DNA of 32,006 nucleotides from Pseudomonadaceae bacterium (GCA_019747155.1 JAIERD010000487.1:1-32006); one strand, 5' to 3'; shown: positions 8,466 through 17,019, counted from the stretch's first letter. Notes: generated by a model not told the origin, from the letters alone. Translations and numbers: made by a program.

Positions 8466-9392
8466 ATGCGTCTAGTGATCGCGTTGGGCGGCAACGCCCT
8501 GTTACGCCGCGGCGAAGCCATGACCGCAGAGAATCAGCGCGACAACGTGCGGGTCGCCTGTGAGCAAATCGCCAAAATCGCCATCGGCAATGAGCTGGTG
8601 GTGGCCCACGGCAACGGCCCGCAAGTCGGCCTGCTGGCCTTGCAAGGCAATGCCTACGATGCCAAAAACCCCTTCCCACTGGATGTGCTCGGCGCCGAAA
8701 CCGAAGGCATGATCGGCTACATGATCGAACAGGAACTGGGCAACCTGCTGCCGGTCGAGGTGCCCTTCGCCACCCTGCTCACCCAGGTCGAAGTCGACCC
8801 CGCTGACCCAGCTTTCCAGAACATGACCAAGCCGATCGGTCCGGTCTATGCCAAGGCAGAAGCCGAGCGTCTGGCTGCCGAAAAAGGCTGGACCATCGCC
8901 CCGGATGGCGACAAATTCCGCCGCGTGGTGGCCAGCCCACGGCCCAAGCGGATCTTCGAGATTCGTCCGCTTAAGTGGCTACTGGAGAAAGGCACTATCG
9001 TCATCGCTGCTGGCGGCGGCGGCATCCCGACCATGTACCAAGACGGTAAGCTGGTGGGTGTGGAAGCGGTGATCGACAAGGATCTCTGCTCGGCATTTCT
9101 GGCCACCGAACTAGAAGCCGAATTGCTGGTGATCGCCACCGACGTAGATGCGGTGTACATCGACTGGGGCAAGCCAACGCAAAAATCCGTGCACTGCGCC
9201 CACCCCGATGAGCTGGACAAACTCGGTTTCGCCGCCGGTTCCATGGGCCCGAAAGTCCAGGCCGCCTGCGAGTTCGCCCGCAACACCGGCAAGGTCGCGG
9301 TGATCGGCTCACTGGCCGACATCGAAGCCATAGTCCAGGGCACCGCCGGCACCCGCATCAGCACCGCGCAAACCGGCATTAGCTACCGCTAA
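8466..9392 (+). CDS. arcC: carbamate kinase
   Basis: ArcC transfers phosphate from carbamoyl phosphate to ADP, giving the ATP yield of the arginine deiminase pathway together with ammonia and CO2. The 308-residue product belongs to the amino-acid kinase family. It has the N-terminal phosphate loop [12 protein letters not shown] (5-16), [10 protein letters not shown], the glycine-rich AAGGGGIP and a VAVIGSL segment near the C-terminus. AAGGAG at 8452-8457 is a strong ribosome binding site 8 bases before the start. Spacing from arcB (149 bases) is enlarged by a repeat pair; the gene should still share the arc message. Confidence 0.97.
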   Translation: MRLVIALGGNALLRRGEAMTAENQRDNVRVACEQIAKIAIGNELVVAHGNGPQVGLLALQGNAYDAKNPFPLDVLGAETEGMIGYMIEQELGNLLPVEVPFATLLTQVEVDPADPAFQNMTKPIGPVYAKAEAERLAAEKGWTIAPDGDKFRRVVASPRPKRIFEIRPLKWLLEKGTIVIAAGGGGIPTMYQDGKLVGVEAVIDKDLCSAFLATELEAELLVIATDVDAVYIDWGKPTQKSVHCAHPDELDKLGFAAGSMGPKVQAACEFARNTGKVAVIGSLADIEAIVQGTAGTRISTAQTGISYR

Positions 9393-9415
9393 GCACAGGT
9401 AAGGCTCCACGCGCA

Positions 9416-9475
9416 GGATGGCTTCAGCCCGCCGCCGCTCGACGAGGGCGGTTGCTGGGCTGAGGCCCACCCTAC
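9416..9475. repeat. degenerate family B repeat between arcC and the PotE-like gene
   Basis: The left part GGATGGCTTCAGCCC (from 9416) and the right part GGGCTGAGGCCCACCCTAC (ending 9475) are worn arms of the family B inverted repeat, with a short spacer that itself contains GGCGG and CCGCC. No T run follows, so it is not a standard terminator, and read-through from arcC into the antiporter gene is possible. Confidence 0.6.
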
Positions 9476-9505
9476 GTCCGATATTCCCCGGTTCAGGAAG
9501 CCGCC

Positions 9506-10834
9506 ATGGCCGAGAGCAACAAGAAAATGAGCTTGGTCGGTCTGACCACCCTGGTCGCCGTGAATATGATGGGTTCGGGCATCATCATGTTGCCCTCGAG
9601 CATGGCGCAAATCGGCGCCGTTTCCTTGTTGTCCTGGATAGTCACCGCCATCGGCTCCATGGCGATTGCCTACAGTTTTGCCCAGTGCGGCATCTATTGC
9701 CCACGCGCGGGCGGCATGTCGGCTTACACCGAAGAGGCGCATGGCAAGTCGGCGTTTTTTCTCTGCTCGTACCTGTATTTTCTTTCTCTGGTGATCGGCA
9801 ACGTCGCCATCGGCATCTCCGCCGTGGGCTATCTGACCCCGTTTTTCTCCTGGCTGGGCAGCGGCGCTATTCCGCTATTTATCGGCACCGCCGGGTTGAT
9901 CTGGCTAACCACCCTGGCCAACTTCGGCGGCCCGAACATTACCGGCAAACTCGGCTCCATCACAGTCTGGGGAGTCATCATTCCGGTGGCGGGCTTAAGC
10001 GTGATTGGCTGGTTCTGGTTTGACCGGGCCGTCTTTGCCCAAGCCTGGAACCCCGCCAACCTGCAGGTCAGCGATGCCATTGCGCAAAGCATTCCGCTAA
10101 CCCTCTGGGCCTTTTTGGGCATGGAGTCGGCGGCGCAAAATTTTGATGCGGTCGACAATCCCAAGCGCAACGTACCGCTGGCCTGCCTGTTTGGCACCCT
10201 CGGCGCGGCGGTGGTCTATGTGCTGTCGACCACGGTGATTCAAGGCATAGTGCCAAATGCCGAACTGGCCAACTCCAGCGCACCGTTCGCCTTTGTCTAT
10301 GCGCGGATGTTCAATGACGGCATCGGCAATATCATCATGGCGCTGGCGGTCATGGCCTGCGTCGGCTCCTTGCTCGGCTGGCAATTCACCCTGGCGCAAA
10401 CCGCCAAGGTCACCGCCGATCAAGGCTTGTTCCCCAAGCTGTTTTCGCGGCTATCGGCGCGTAACGCACCGCTGCTTGGGCTGCTGTTTTGCGGCGTGAT
10501 GCAAACCTTGGTGGCCCTCTCGACCATCTCGCCAAACGCCAGCGCGCAGTTCAACAAACTGATCAACCTGGCTGCCGTCACCAATCTAATTCCCTACATC
10601 ACTTCGCTCTCGGCCTTACTGGTGATCATGTACAAGGCCGGCGTATCCATGCCCATCTTCCGCCGCAACAGCCTGATCATGCTGGTGGGATTGTTCTATT
10701 GCCTGTACGCCCTGTACGCCTCGGGCCTGGAGGCGGTGTTCGGCGCGACCCTGGTGATGGCCTTTGGTTACTTGCTGTTCGGCAGCATCGCCAAGCGCTT
10801 TGTCAGCGCACTCGACAGCCCGAATAAGCCGTGA
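9506..10834 (+). CDS. PotE-type amino acid/polyamine antiporter
   Basis: This is a 442-residue APC transporter with about 12 membrane segments. It resembles E. coli PotE, the putrescine:ornithine antiporter, more than ArcD: NMMGSGIIMLPSSMA (20-34), GGMSAYTEEAHGKS (69-82), ISAVGY, SITVWGVIIP and LWAFLGMESA (200-209, with Trp201 and Glu207 like the essential Trp and Glu of PotE), then GSLLGWQFTLAQ. AGGA precedes the start by 7 bases. No ornithine decarboxylase is nearby. Its position behind arcC suggests exchange of ornithine, putrescine or arginine during arginine fermentation. A cadaverine:lysine or agmatine antiporter is the main alternative. Confidence 0.85.
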   Translation: MAESNKKMSLVGLTTLVAVNMMGSGIIMLPSSMAQIGAVSLLSWIVTAIGSMAIAYSFAQCGIYCPRAGGMSAYTEEAHGKSAFFLCSYLYFLSLVIGNVAIGISAVGYLTPFFSWLGSGAIPLFIGTAGLIWLTTLANFGGPNITGKLGSITVWGVIIPVAGLSVIGWFWFDRAVFAQAWNPANLQVSDAIAQSIPLTLWAFLGMESAAQNFDAVDNPKRNVPLACLFGTLGAAVVYVLSTTVIQGIVPNAELANSSAPFAFVYARMFNDGIGNIIMALAVMACVGSLLGWQFTLAQTAKVTADQGLFPKLFSRLSARNAPLLGLLFCGVMQTLVALSTISPNASAQFNKLINLAAVTNLIPYITSLSALLVIMYKAGVSMPIFRRNSLIMLVGLFYCLYALYASGLEAVFGATLVMAFGYLLFGSIAKRFVSALDSPNKP

Positions 10835-10845
10835 GGAGCAACCGC

Positions 10846-11748
10846 ATGCACGCATTATTAACCCGCGCGGCGGCCACCTTGCTGCTGCTCAGCAGCCTGC
10901 TGCCGCTGGCCGGGCACGCCGACACCCTGCAGCGCATCCGCAGCAGCAATAGTTTCACCCTGGGTTTTGTTCCCGGCGATGCGCCCTTCTCCGATGGCGA
11001 CAGCCTTGGCGCCCAGGGTTATGCGATCGATCTGTGTCGACAGGTCGGCGAGCGGCTCAAACAGCAACTGGCGCTGCCCGATCTGCAGCTGCGCTATCAG
11101 CCACTGACGGTGGCCGACATGCTCAATGCCGTCAGCGAGGGGCGGGTCGACATCGTCTGCAGTTCGGTGGTGGAAACCCTCAAGCGCCGCGAGCAGGTGA
11201 GTTTCTCGCTGCCGATCTTCACCGCCGGGCTGAGCGTGATAGTGCGCAAAGACGCGCCGCCCAGCCTGATGGCGCCACTGGAAGGCAAAGCCCTGGCCAA
11301 GACCCCGGTTTGGCGCGCGACCATCAACCAGGGCCTGAACCGCCACAGTTTTGCCGTGCAGGCCGATACCGTTAACGTCGACTGGGCACGCAACAAAATC
11401 CGCCAGCTGGGCCTGCAATCCAAGCTGATCGAGGTCAAGAGCAGCGAAGAAGGCGTGGCCATGGTGGCCAGCGGTAGGGTCGATGCGTTTTTGGCCGACC
11501 GCTTAGTGCTGCTCAATTATCAGGCCCGGCACCCCGAGCGCGACCAACTGCTGGTGCCCGAGCACTTGTTTGACGTGATGCCGATCGCCCTGCCGCTGGC
11601 CCGCAACGACGAGGACTTTCGCCTGCAAGTGGACAGCGCCCTGAGCGCCTTGTTTCGCTCGACGGCAATCGAGCCGCTGTACCGTGGCTATTTCGGCGAG
11701 CCCAGCGAGCAGACCCAACTGCTGTTGCGGCTGTACTCGCGACCCTAA
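10846..11748 (+). CDS. periplasmic solute-binding protein (SBP family 3)
   Basis: The 300-residue product has a Sec signal peptide (residues 1-25, ending LAGHA) and a fold typical of amino-acid-binding proteins: GFVPGDAPFS, GYAIDLCRQVGERL, a DIVCSSVVETLKRREQVSFS segment typical of the family, and RVDAFLADR. The frame is open from a GTG at 10831, but the ATG at 10846 is preferred because GAGGAG (10833-10838) is correctly spaced. That site overlaps the stop of the PotE-like gene, so the two are coupled. No permease or ATPase gene is nearby. It may deliver a cationic amino acid to a distant ABC transporter or to the adjacent carrier, or act as a sensor input. The ligand is unknown. Confidence 0.85.
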   Translation: MHALLTRAAATLLLLSSLLPLAGHADTLQRIRSSNSFTLGFVPGDAPFSDGDSLGAQGYAIDLCRQVGERLKQQLALPDLQLRYQPLTVADMLNAVSEGRVDIVCSSVVETLKRREQVSFSLPIFTAGLSVIVRKDAPPSLMAPLEGKALAKTPVWRATINQGLNRHSFAVQADTVNVDWARNKIRQLGLQSKLIEVKSSEEGVAMVASGRVDAFLADRLVLLNYQARHPERDQLLVPEHLFDVMPIALPLARNDEDFRLQVDSALSALFRSTAIEPLYRGYFGEPSEQTQLLLRLYSRP

Positions 11749-11760
11749 GGCCGGCGCTAC

Positions 11761-12867
11761 TTAGTCGACAAACGCCACCCGCACCGCGCAGCGTTGCAAG
11801 CGCGGTAACTGCAAGTCGAGCAGCTGTTGGCCGCCGTGCTCGGCCAGCCAACCGGCTACCTGCGTCTGCTCGGCGGCCGGCATCTGTTGATAAACGTCCA
11901 AAGCCCGCTGCGCCATCCACAGACTGAAGGGCATGGCCGGCCGGCGAAACAGGCCGTGCTCAGTACTTACCTCCACATCGGCGAGCGCTCTGGGCAGCGG
12001 CTTGCCGGGTGCAAATGTCGGCCGCAAGGCACTGACCTGCTGGCCGATGCCGGCTATCCATGGCACGAACTCGGCAAATATCACCTGCAAAATCGGCAAC
12101 AGCGTCGGCGCTATGGCATCGTCCGCCAGCAGTGGTTGGCCGGCAGTGCCGGGCGCCGCCGGGTTGGCCATGCGCTCGATCCAGGCACGCAAGTGTGGCC
12201 GTGGCGCGATCAGTTCGCGGGCCGGCCAGGGGTCGCGGCCGAGGTGACCATACATGGTGCCGACCAGGCCAAAATCGGCCAGGGTCGGATGGCCACCGAG
12301 CAGAAACGGCTGCTCGGCAAAGTGCCGATCGAGCAGGTTCAGCATGTTGTCCGTCCAGGCATCCAACACGGCATTTTGCTCGGGTCGAATGCCCACATTG
12401 GGCAGCATCCGGCGCAGCATGCCCGCCACATTCGCCACCGCCTTGCGCTGCAAAAAAGCCGGGAAATACGGCAGCAAAGCACTGCCCGCATCCCGCTCGA
12501 ACAGGGCGTAATTCTCTGCATGACTCCAGCGCGTGTGCATGGCCACGGGAATCCACCATTCATCACCCCAGGCCTCCAACAGATAGGCCAAAAAGCGCTG
12601 CACTGGCGTGGTGGGGATGATCGGCGCCGCCGGATAGAGCGCCTCCAGGTGGTCGATGATCACACTGCTGTCCTGCAGCCATTCATCTTCCGGCGTGCGC
12701 AGCACCGGCATCACCGCAGCGCCGGTCTTGCGTTTGATCCGCGACATCAGGGTGTACATGTCCACCGGCTGGTCGACAAACGGAATGCCTTTGTAACGCA
12801 GGTAGCACAGCACCTTGCCGGTGAAGTAGGACAGGTGCCAGCCATACAGGGTGAATTTAGTGCTCAT
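11761..12867 (-). CDS. glutathione S-transferase-like protein, extended C-terminus
   Basis: The 368-residue product starts with a thioredoxin-like GST N-domain (about 1-85): TLYGWHLSYFTGKVLCYL, then the cis-Pro region VMPVLRTPEDEWLQDSSVIIDHLE with the glutathione-binding Asp-Ser-Ser. A helical GST C-domain follows, with FLLGGHPTLADFGLVG. It is longer than a plain GST (about 200-240 residues), with roughly 120 extra residues from about 250 onward. GAGGTG is the ribosome binding site. It follows the SDR gene by 59 bases and probably shares its message. The substrate is not known; a detoxifying or isomerase-type role is possible. Confidence 0.8.
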   Translation of the reverse strand: MSTKFTLYGWHLSYFTGKVLCYLRYKGIPFVDQPVDMYTLMSRIKRKTGAAVMPVLRTPEDEWLQDSSVIIDHLEALYPAAPIIPTTPVQRFLAYLLEAWGDEWWIPVAMHTRWSHAENYALFERDAGSALLPYFPAFLQRKAVANVAGMLRRMLPNVGIRPEQNAVLDAWTDNMLNLLDRHFAEQPFLLGGHPTLADFGLVGTMYGHLGRDPWPARELIAPRPHLRAWIERMANPAAPGTAGQPLLADDAIAPTLLPILQVIFAEFVPWIAGIGQQVSALRPTFAPGKPLPRALADVEVSTEHGLFRRPAMPFSLWMAQRALDVYQQMPAAEQTQVAGWLAEHGGQQLLDLQLPRLQRCAVRVAFVD

Positions 12868-12926
12868 CGATCACCTCAACTAAAACCTTGGAAGTTGCGC
12901 CCCAGCGGGCAGTTGGCTGAATGCGT

Positions 12927-13676
12927 TTAACCGCGCCGGCGAAACAGTGCATCGGGGAAATGTCCAAACAGCGGCAGCAGCAAACACCAGGGAAATGCCG
13001 GCACCACGGCCCGACGCTTGCCCTTCTGCACGGCGCTGACGATTTGCTGCGCCGCCTGTCCGGCCGACACGGCAAAGGGATATTTGCCGACGTTGTGCAT
13101 GATCTCGGTCTTGACGAAACCCGGCAGAATTTTGGTGATGCGGATGTTCTTGTGCTTGAGTTCGATGCGCGCCGCGTCCAGGTACATGCTCAGCGCCGCC
13201 TTGCTGGCGCAGTAGGCCGCCTGCTTGGGGATCGCCTGCAACGAGGCCAGCGAACTGATGCCGACCAGCTGCCCGCCGCCACAGGTGAGAAAGTGCTCTA
13301 CCGCCGCGTTCACCGTGGCGATGGCGCCAATCAGATTGGTCTGCAGCAGCTGTTTTTCCTTGGCGAAAGTGCCCCGGCCGACCGCCGTAAAGTCGTTAAC
13401 CCCGGCGTTGACCACCACAATATCAACCTTGCCCAGGGCGCCGAACAGGCCGTGCAACACCGGCCCGACATTTGCGTCGTCGTCCACATCCAGCACCGCC
13501 GTCAGCACCCGCAGGCCGCTGTCGGGGTTGGCCGCCAACAGCTCGTCGCGCAACGCCTCCAACGCTGGCAAACGGCGCGCCGCCACGCCAAGGTCATACC
13601 CTTGGGCGGCGAACTCCAGCGCCAGCGCCCGACCAATACCCGAGGAGGCCCCGGTAATAACGACTGTCTTGCGCAT
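12927..13676 (-). CDS. short-chain dehydrogenase/reductase
   Basis: This 249-residue protein is a classical SDR: cofactor motif TGASSGIG (8-15), NAG (90-92), Asn114, Ser142, and Tyr155-x3-Lys159 in YCASK form the complete catalytic tetrad. ARR at 33-35 after the second strand favours NADP(H). It oxidises or reduces a carbonyl or alcohol whose identity the sequence does not show. The C-terminus has a hydrophobic segment, VVPAFPWCLLLPLFG, which could bring it to the membrane. It is the first gene of a two-gene leftward unit with the GST-like gene and is divergent from a TetR regulator, the usual layout for a regulated pair. Confidence 0.9.
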   Translation of the reverse strand: MRKTVVITGASSGIGRALALEFAAQGYDLGVAARRLPALEALRDELLAANPDSGLRVLTAVLDVDDDANVGPVLHGLFGALGKVDIVVVNAGVNDFTAVGRGTFAKEKQLLQTNLIGAIATVNAAVEHFLTCGGGQLVGISSLASLQAIPKQAAYCASKAALSMYLDAARIELKHKNIRITKILPGFVKTEIMHNVGKYPFAVSAGQAAQQIVSAVQKGKRRAVVPAFPWCLLLPLFGHFPDALFRRRG

Positions 13677-13730
13677 GCGCTGGCTGCCTCTGACAAAAAT
13701 GACTGATGACTGTGCTTTGGATCGCTTTGC

Positions 13731-13749
13731 TGGTTAACTTCATGAACCA
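13731..13749. promoter_or_regulatory. candidate TetR operator between SDR and tetR-like genes
   Basis: TGGTT (13731-13735) faces AACCA (13745-13749) across nine bases in the 132-base divergent intergenic region. A direct repeat AACTTCA (at about 13736 and 13750) overlaps it. The position suits an operator for the adjacent TetR-family gene, but the arms are short and the assignment is by position only. Confidence 0.3.
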
Positions 13750-13808
13750 ACTTCAGAATTCTACAAGAGACTAACGGCGCTGATTTTCAGTTTTTAGAGG
13801 GCCCTAAC

Positions 13809-14501
13809 GTGCCGCTTAAAAAGAATAAAAACCCAACAAAATCAAGCATAAGACTGCCGAAGCAAGGCCGCGCAAAACTCACTGTCGAGCTAATTCTGGA
13901 AAGTGCTTTTCAGATTCTGGAAACCGACGGTTTGGAACATTTCAAGGTTGCCCGGCTGGCCGAGCGTTCCGGCTACAGCGTCGGCACCCTCTATCAGTAC
14001 TTCGACAGCATAGACGCGGTGATGCTGGCGCTGGTCGAGAGCGAGCATGAGCGGCAACGGCAAACCCTGCTGGCGCGCTTCGGCGACCTGGCCGCGCAAG
14101 GCGTGGCGCAAAGCACCGCCGATCTGGTGCAGGTAATGCTGAATGCTTTCAGTGGCCGGCGAGCGGCGCAACGGGCGATTATTGAATGGGCCGTATCACG
14201 CCCCTACGCCCGCCAGTTGGACAGCCGCAACAGCTTTCTCGGCCAATTGCTGGCCTCGGTGTCGGCGCGCTCCCAAGGGCTGGAGTTCAACCGCCTGCTG
14301 ACCAAAGTGGAGATGTTCGTGCTGTCGCGGGCCTTCCTCAACACCTTCCGCACCGCCATGTGGGACGAAGAAGTCGCCACCGACACCGCAGAATTTGCTC
14401 AGGGCCTGACCGATCTGGTCGACGGCTATATCCAGCAACTGGCCCGCCGCGACGAACAGCAACAGGTGGCGCTCGCGGCGGCGCGCCGCGAACGCCAATA
14501 A
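13809..14501 (+). CDS. TetR-family transcriptional regulator
   Basis: The 230-residue product has a TetR helix-turn-helix domain at about 27-75 (LILESAFQILETDGLEHFKVARLAERSG, then SVGTLYQYF as the recognition helix) and a helical ligand domain typical of regulators that respond to lipids or small hydrophobic compounds. The start is a GTG with TAGAGGG (13794-13800) 8 bases upstream. The basic N-terminal tail (KKNKNPTKSS) may add DNA contacts. It is divergent from the SDR-GST pair and convergent with the acyl-CoA synthetase (9-base gap), so it probably represses the SDR-GST unit and perhaps itself. The ligand is unknown. Confidence 0.9.
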   Translation: MPLKKNKNPTKSSIRLPKQGRAKLTVELILESAFQILETDGLEHFKVARLAERSGYSVGTLYQYFDSIDAVMLALVESEHERQRQTLLARFGDLAAQGVAQSTADLVQVMLNAFSGRRAAQRAIIEWAVSRPYARQLDSRNSFLGQLLASVSARSQGLEFNRLLTKVEMFVLSRAFLNTFRTAMWDEEVATDTAEFAQGLTDLVDGYIQQLARRDEQQQVALAAARRERQ

Positions 14502-14510
14502 CGCCCGACC

Positions 14511-16151
14511 TTACGTCTGCTGCGCCAACGTCCGCGCCTGTTCACGCAACAGAAACTTTTGCACCTTGCCGGTGGAGGTCTTAATCAGCGGACCGAACAC
14601 CACGCGGCCCGGCACCTTGAAGCGCGCCAAGTGCTGCTGGCACCAGAGGATCACCGCCTCTTCGGTTAACTGCACGCCGTCGCGCGGGGTGACGAAGGCG
14701 CAGGGCGTTTCGCCCCATTTGTCGCTAGGCATGGCCACCACTGCGGCTTCGAGAATCTGCGGATGGCGATAGAGCACGTCTTCGATTTCGATGGAGGAGA
14801 TGTTCTCGCCGCCGGAGATGATGATGTCTTTGGAGCGATCCTTGATCTCGATATAGCCGTCGGCGTGCCACACCGCCAGGTCACCGGAATGGAACCAGCC
14901 GCCCTCGAAGGCTTCGGCGGTGGCACTGGGGTTTTTCAGGTAACCCTTCATCACCACATTGCCGCGCATCATGATTTCGCCGATGGTCTGGCCGTCTTTC
15001 GGCACCGGCTGCAGGCTGTCCGGATCGGCCACCATCAACCCATCCAGCAAGGTGGCGCGCACACCTTGGCGCGACTTGAGCTTGGCCCGTTGCGCCGGCG
15101 CTTGTTCGTCCCACTCCGGCTTCCATTCGCAGACCACGCTGGGCCCGTAGGTTTCGGTCAGGCCGTAGACATGGGTGACCTGAAAATCCAGCGCTTCCAT
15201 GGCCTCGATCACCGCCGCCGGAGGCGCGGCGCCGGCGGTCAGCACCTTGACCGGCCGGGTCTTCAACGCTTTCAGTTCCGCCGGGGCGTTGGCCAGCAGG
15301 TTTAGCACGATCGGTGCGCCGCAGAAGTGATTGACCCGATGCTCGGCCAGCGCCTGGTAGATCGCATCGGCGCGCACATGGCGCAGGCACACGCTGGTAC
15401 CGACGGTAGCCGCCAGCGCCCAGGGGAAACACCAGCCGTTGCAATGGAACATCGGCAGCGTCCAGAGGTACACCGGATTGCGGCCCATGTCCCAGCACAG
15501 CACATTGGACAGCGCATTCAGGTGCGCGCCGCGGTGGTGGTAGACCACGCCCTTGGGATTGCCGGTGGTGCCCGAGGTGTAATTCAGGGCGATGGCTTGC
15601 CACTCATCCGCCGGCAACTGCCAGGCGTAATCCGGATCGCCTTCGGCCAGCAGCTGTTCATAGTTGAGCTGACCGATCAGCTCGCCGCCGTCAAAACTGT
15701 GATCGTCGATACCGATCAGCAACGGCCGCTTGGGCAGATGGCTGGTGGCGCGCAGGGCCACCTCGGCAAATTCCTTGTCGACCAGCAGCACCTTGGCCTC
15801 GCCGTGCTGCAGGATAAAGCCGATAGCCTCGGCGTCCAGACGCGTATTCAGCGCGTTGATTACCGCGCCGCACATGGGAATACCGAAGTGCGCCTCAAAC
15901 AGCGCCGGGCCGTTCGGCGCCAGCAACGCCACCGTATCGCCGACGCCAATGCCACGCTGGCTGAGCGCCGAGGCCAGCCGTGTGCAACGGCTATAGGTTT
16001 GCCCCCAGGTCTGGCGTTGCTCACCATTGATCAGCGCCACCCGCTCCGGATAGACGCTCGCCGCCCGCTCAAGAAAGCCCAACGGGCTGAGCGCCTGAAA
16101 GTTCGCCGGATCACGCGGCATGCCGTATTCGTAGGGGTTAAGTGCGTTCAT
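14511..16151 (-). CDS. AMP-forming acyl-CoA synthetase
   Basis: This 546-residue enzyme adenylates a carboxylic acid with ATP and passes it to CoA. The ANL-family motifs are complete: P-loop YTSGTTGNPKG (191-201), YGLTETYGP, the hinge region HSGDLAVWHADGYIEIKDRSK, and the catalytic Lys529 in TGKVQK. The VYHHRGAHLNALSN stretch and the overall length resemble the AlkK/AAE/DmdB group, which acts on short- to medium-chain or branched acids. The start at 16151 (GGAG 8 bases upstream) is preferred over 16178. It is transcribed alone and leftward, back to back with the oprH promoter. The exact acid is not decided by the sequence. Confidence 0.92.
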   Translation of the reverse strand: MNALNPYEYGMPRDPANFQALSPLGFLERAASVYPERVALINGEQRQTWGQTYSRCTRLASALSQRGIGVGDTVALLAPNGPALFEAHFGIPMCGAVINALNTRLDAEAIGFILQHGEAKVLLVDKEFAEVALRATSHLPKRPLLIGIDDHSFDGGELIGQLNYEQLLAEGDPDYAWQLPADEWQAIALNYTSGTTGNPKGVVYHHRGAHLNALSNVLCWDMGRNPVYLWTLPMFHCNGWCFPWALAATVGTSVCLRHVRADAIYQALAEHRVNHFCGAPIVLNLLANAPAELKALKTRPVKVLTAGAAPPAAVIEAMEALDFQVTHVYGLTETYGPSVVCEWKPEWDEQAPAQRAKLKSRQGVRATLLDGLMVADPDSLQPVPKDGQTIGEIMMRGNVVMKGYLKNPSATAEAFEGGWFHSGDLAVWHADGYIEIKDRSKDIIISGGENISSIEIEDVLYRHPQILEAAVVAMPSDKWGETPCAFVTPRDGVQLTEEAVILWCQQHLARFKVPGRVVFGPLIKTSTGKVQKFLLREQARTLAQQT

Positions 16152-16248
16152 CGAGCATCTCCGTGGCGGGCCAAACACTGATTTCGACCTTAGCAGAGCA
16201 CCTCGCGCCGCGCAGCGCGACCTTGGTCGAAGAGCTTCATGGGGATTC

Positions 16249-16287
16249 GTTCAGCATTGGTTCAGCCAGGGTTCAGCTGTCGTTCAG
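16249..16287 (+). promoter_or_regulatory. two tandem PhoP boxes (four GTTCAG half-sites)
   Basis: GTTCAG occurs at 16249, 16260, 16271 and 16282, exactly 11 bases apart each time. A PhoP box in Pseudomonas is a pair of such half-sites, so this is two boxes in line. The last half-site ends 11 bases before a -10 candidate (16299-16304), the spacing at which PhoP replaces a -35. It predicts strong PhoP-dependent, low-magnesium activation and autoregulation of oprH-phoPQ. Confidence 0.88.
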
Positions 16288-16298
16288 GGACGCCTCAG

Positions 16299-16304
16299 TA
16301 ACCT
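16299..16304 (+). promoter_or_regulatory. -10 box of oprH-phoPQ
   Basis: TAACCT is a 4-of-6 match to the -10 consensus, placed 11 bases beyond the last PhoP half-site. A start near 16311 would leave a leader of about 37 bases before oprH. Confidence 0.5.
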
Positions 16305-16347
16305 AGCTGCAGTCCCATTCCGGGCTCCAAGAGACAGGAGAAACACC

Positions 16348-16950
16348 ATGAACGCACTGCATAAAATCGCCTTTGCCACTGCCATTCTCGGCGCCAGCGC
16401 CGCTGTCCAGGCCGACAATTTTGCCGGCCTGACCTGGGGCGAAACCAGCAACAATATGCGTCACTCCACCGCCTTCCAGCAGAACCTGCCGGGGGTCGAC
16501 ACCGACAAGGTGATCCATAACAGCGGCACCTGGGGCCTGCGCGCCGGCCAGAGCGACGCCAGCAGCCGCTACTACCTGACCTACGAAAACGTCTCTGACA
16601 GCAGCTACGGCAACAGTGCCAAGATGCGCCAAGAAAACCTGCTGGGCAGCTATGACCGCTTCCTGCCCCTGGGCGACAGCACCCGCTTGTTTGGCGGTGC
16701 CAGCCTCGGCCTGACCAAGCTGACCCAGGAGTTCAAGGGCGCCAGCCGCGACAGCAATATCGGCTACGCCGCCGGCCTGCAAGCCGGTATCCTCCAGGAT
16801 GTCGGCAACAACGTCGGCCTGGAAGCCGGTTATCGCTACCTGCGCAGCAACGCCAGCGTCGAAGTCAGCCCCCATGGCGACGCCAAGCTCGGCTCGCTGG
16901 ATCTGCACAGCAGCTCGCAAGCCTACTTAGGCGTGAACTACAACTTCTAA
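16348..16950 (+). CDS. oprH: outer membrane protein OprH
   Basis: OprH is a small outer-membrane beta-barrel that binds LPS and stabilises the surface when magnesium is scarce. The 200-residue product has a signal peptide (1-22, ending AVQA) and then DNFAGLTWGETSNN, a distinctive match to the OprH N-terminus. Later conserved pieces are RYYLTYENVSD, LLGSYDRFLPLGD, GYAAGLQAGILQ, GYRYLRSNAS and KLGSLDLHSSSQ, and it ends in NYNF with the C-terminal aromatic residue needed for barrel assembly. AGGAG at 16336-16340 is well spaced. It heads the operon with phoP and phoQ and is preceded by PhoP boxes, the classical arrangement. Confidence 0.95.
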   Translation: MNALHKIAFATAILGASAAVQADNFAGLTWGETSNNMRHSTAFQQNLPGVDTDKVIHNSGTWGLRAGQSDASSRYYLTYENVSDSSYGNSAKMRQENLLGSYDRFLPLGDSTRLFGGASLGLTKLTQEFKGASRDSNIGYAAGLQAGILQDVGNNVGLEAGYRYLRSNASVEVSPHGDAKLGSLDLHSSSQAYLGVNYNF

Positions 16951-16974
16951 GCCAGTGCCACTCTGGCGAAACAA

Positions 16975-17001
16975 CGGCGACCGGGCTCAACCCGGTCGCC
17001 G
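16975..17001 (+). other. strong hairpin between oprH and phoP
   Basis: An 11-bp perfect stem (16975-16985 with 16991-17001, core GCGACCGGG) has a five-base CTCAA loop. There is no T run, so it is not a full terminator. It probably protects the oprH message or lowers read-through into phoP, giving more OprH than PhoPQ. A smaller stem, GCCAG with CTGGC, lies at 16951-16967. Confidence 0.6.
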
Positions 17002-17019
17002 GCAATTGGGGATACGCAC

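Noticed and set aside
16249-16287. Short CRISPR-like array
   Set aside because: The repeats are only six bases at 11-base steps, upstream of a PhoP-controlled gene, which is the pattern of PhoP boxes.
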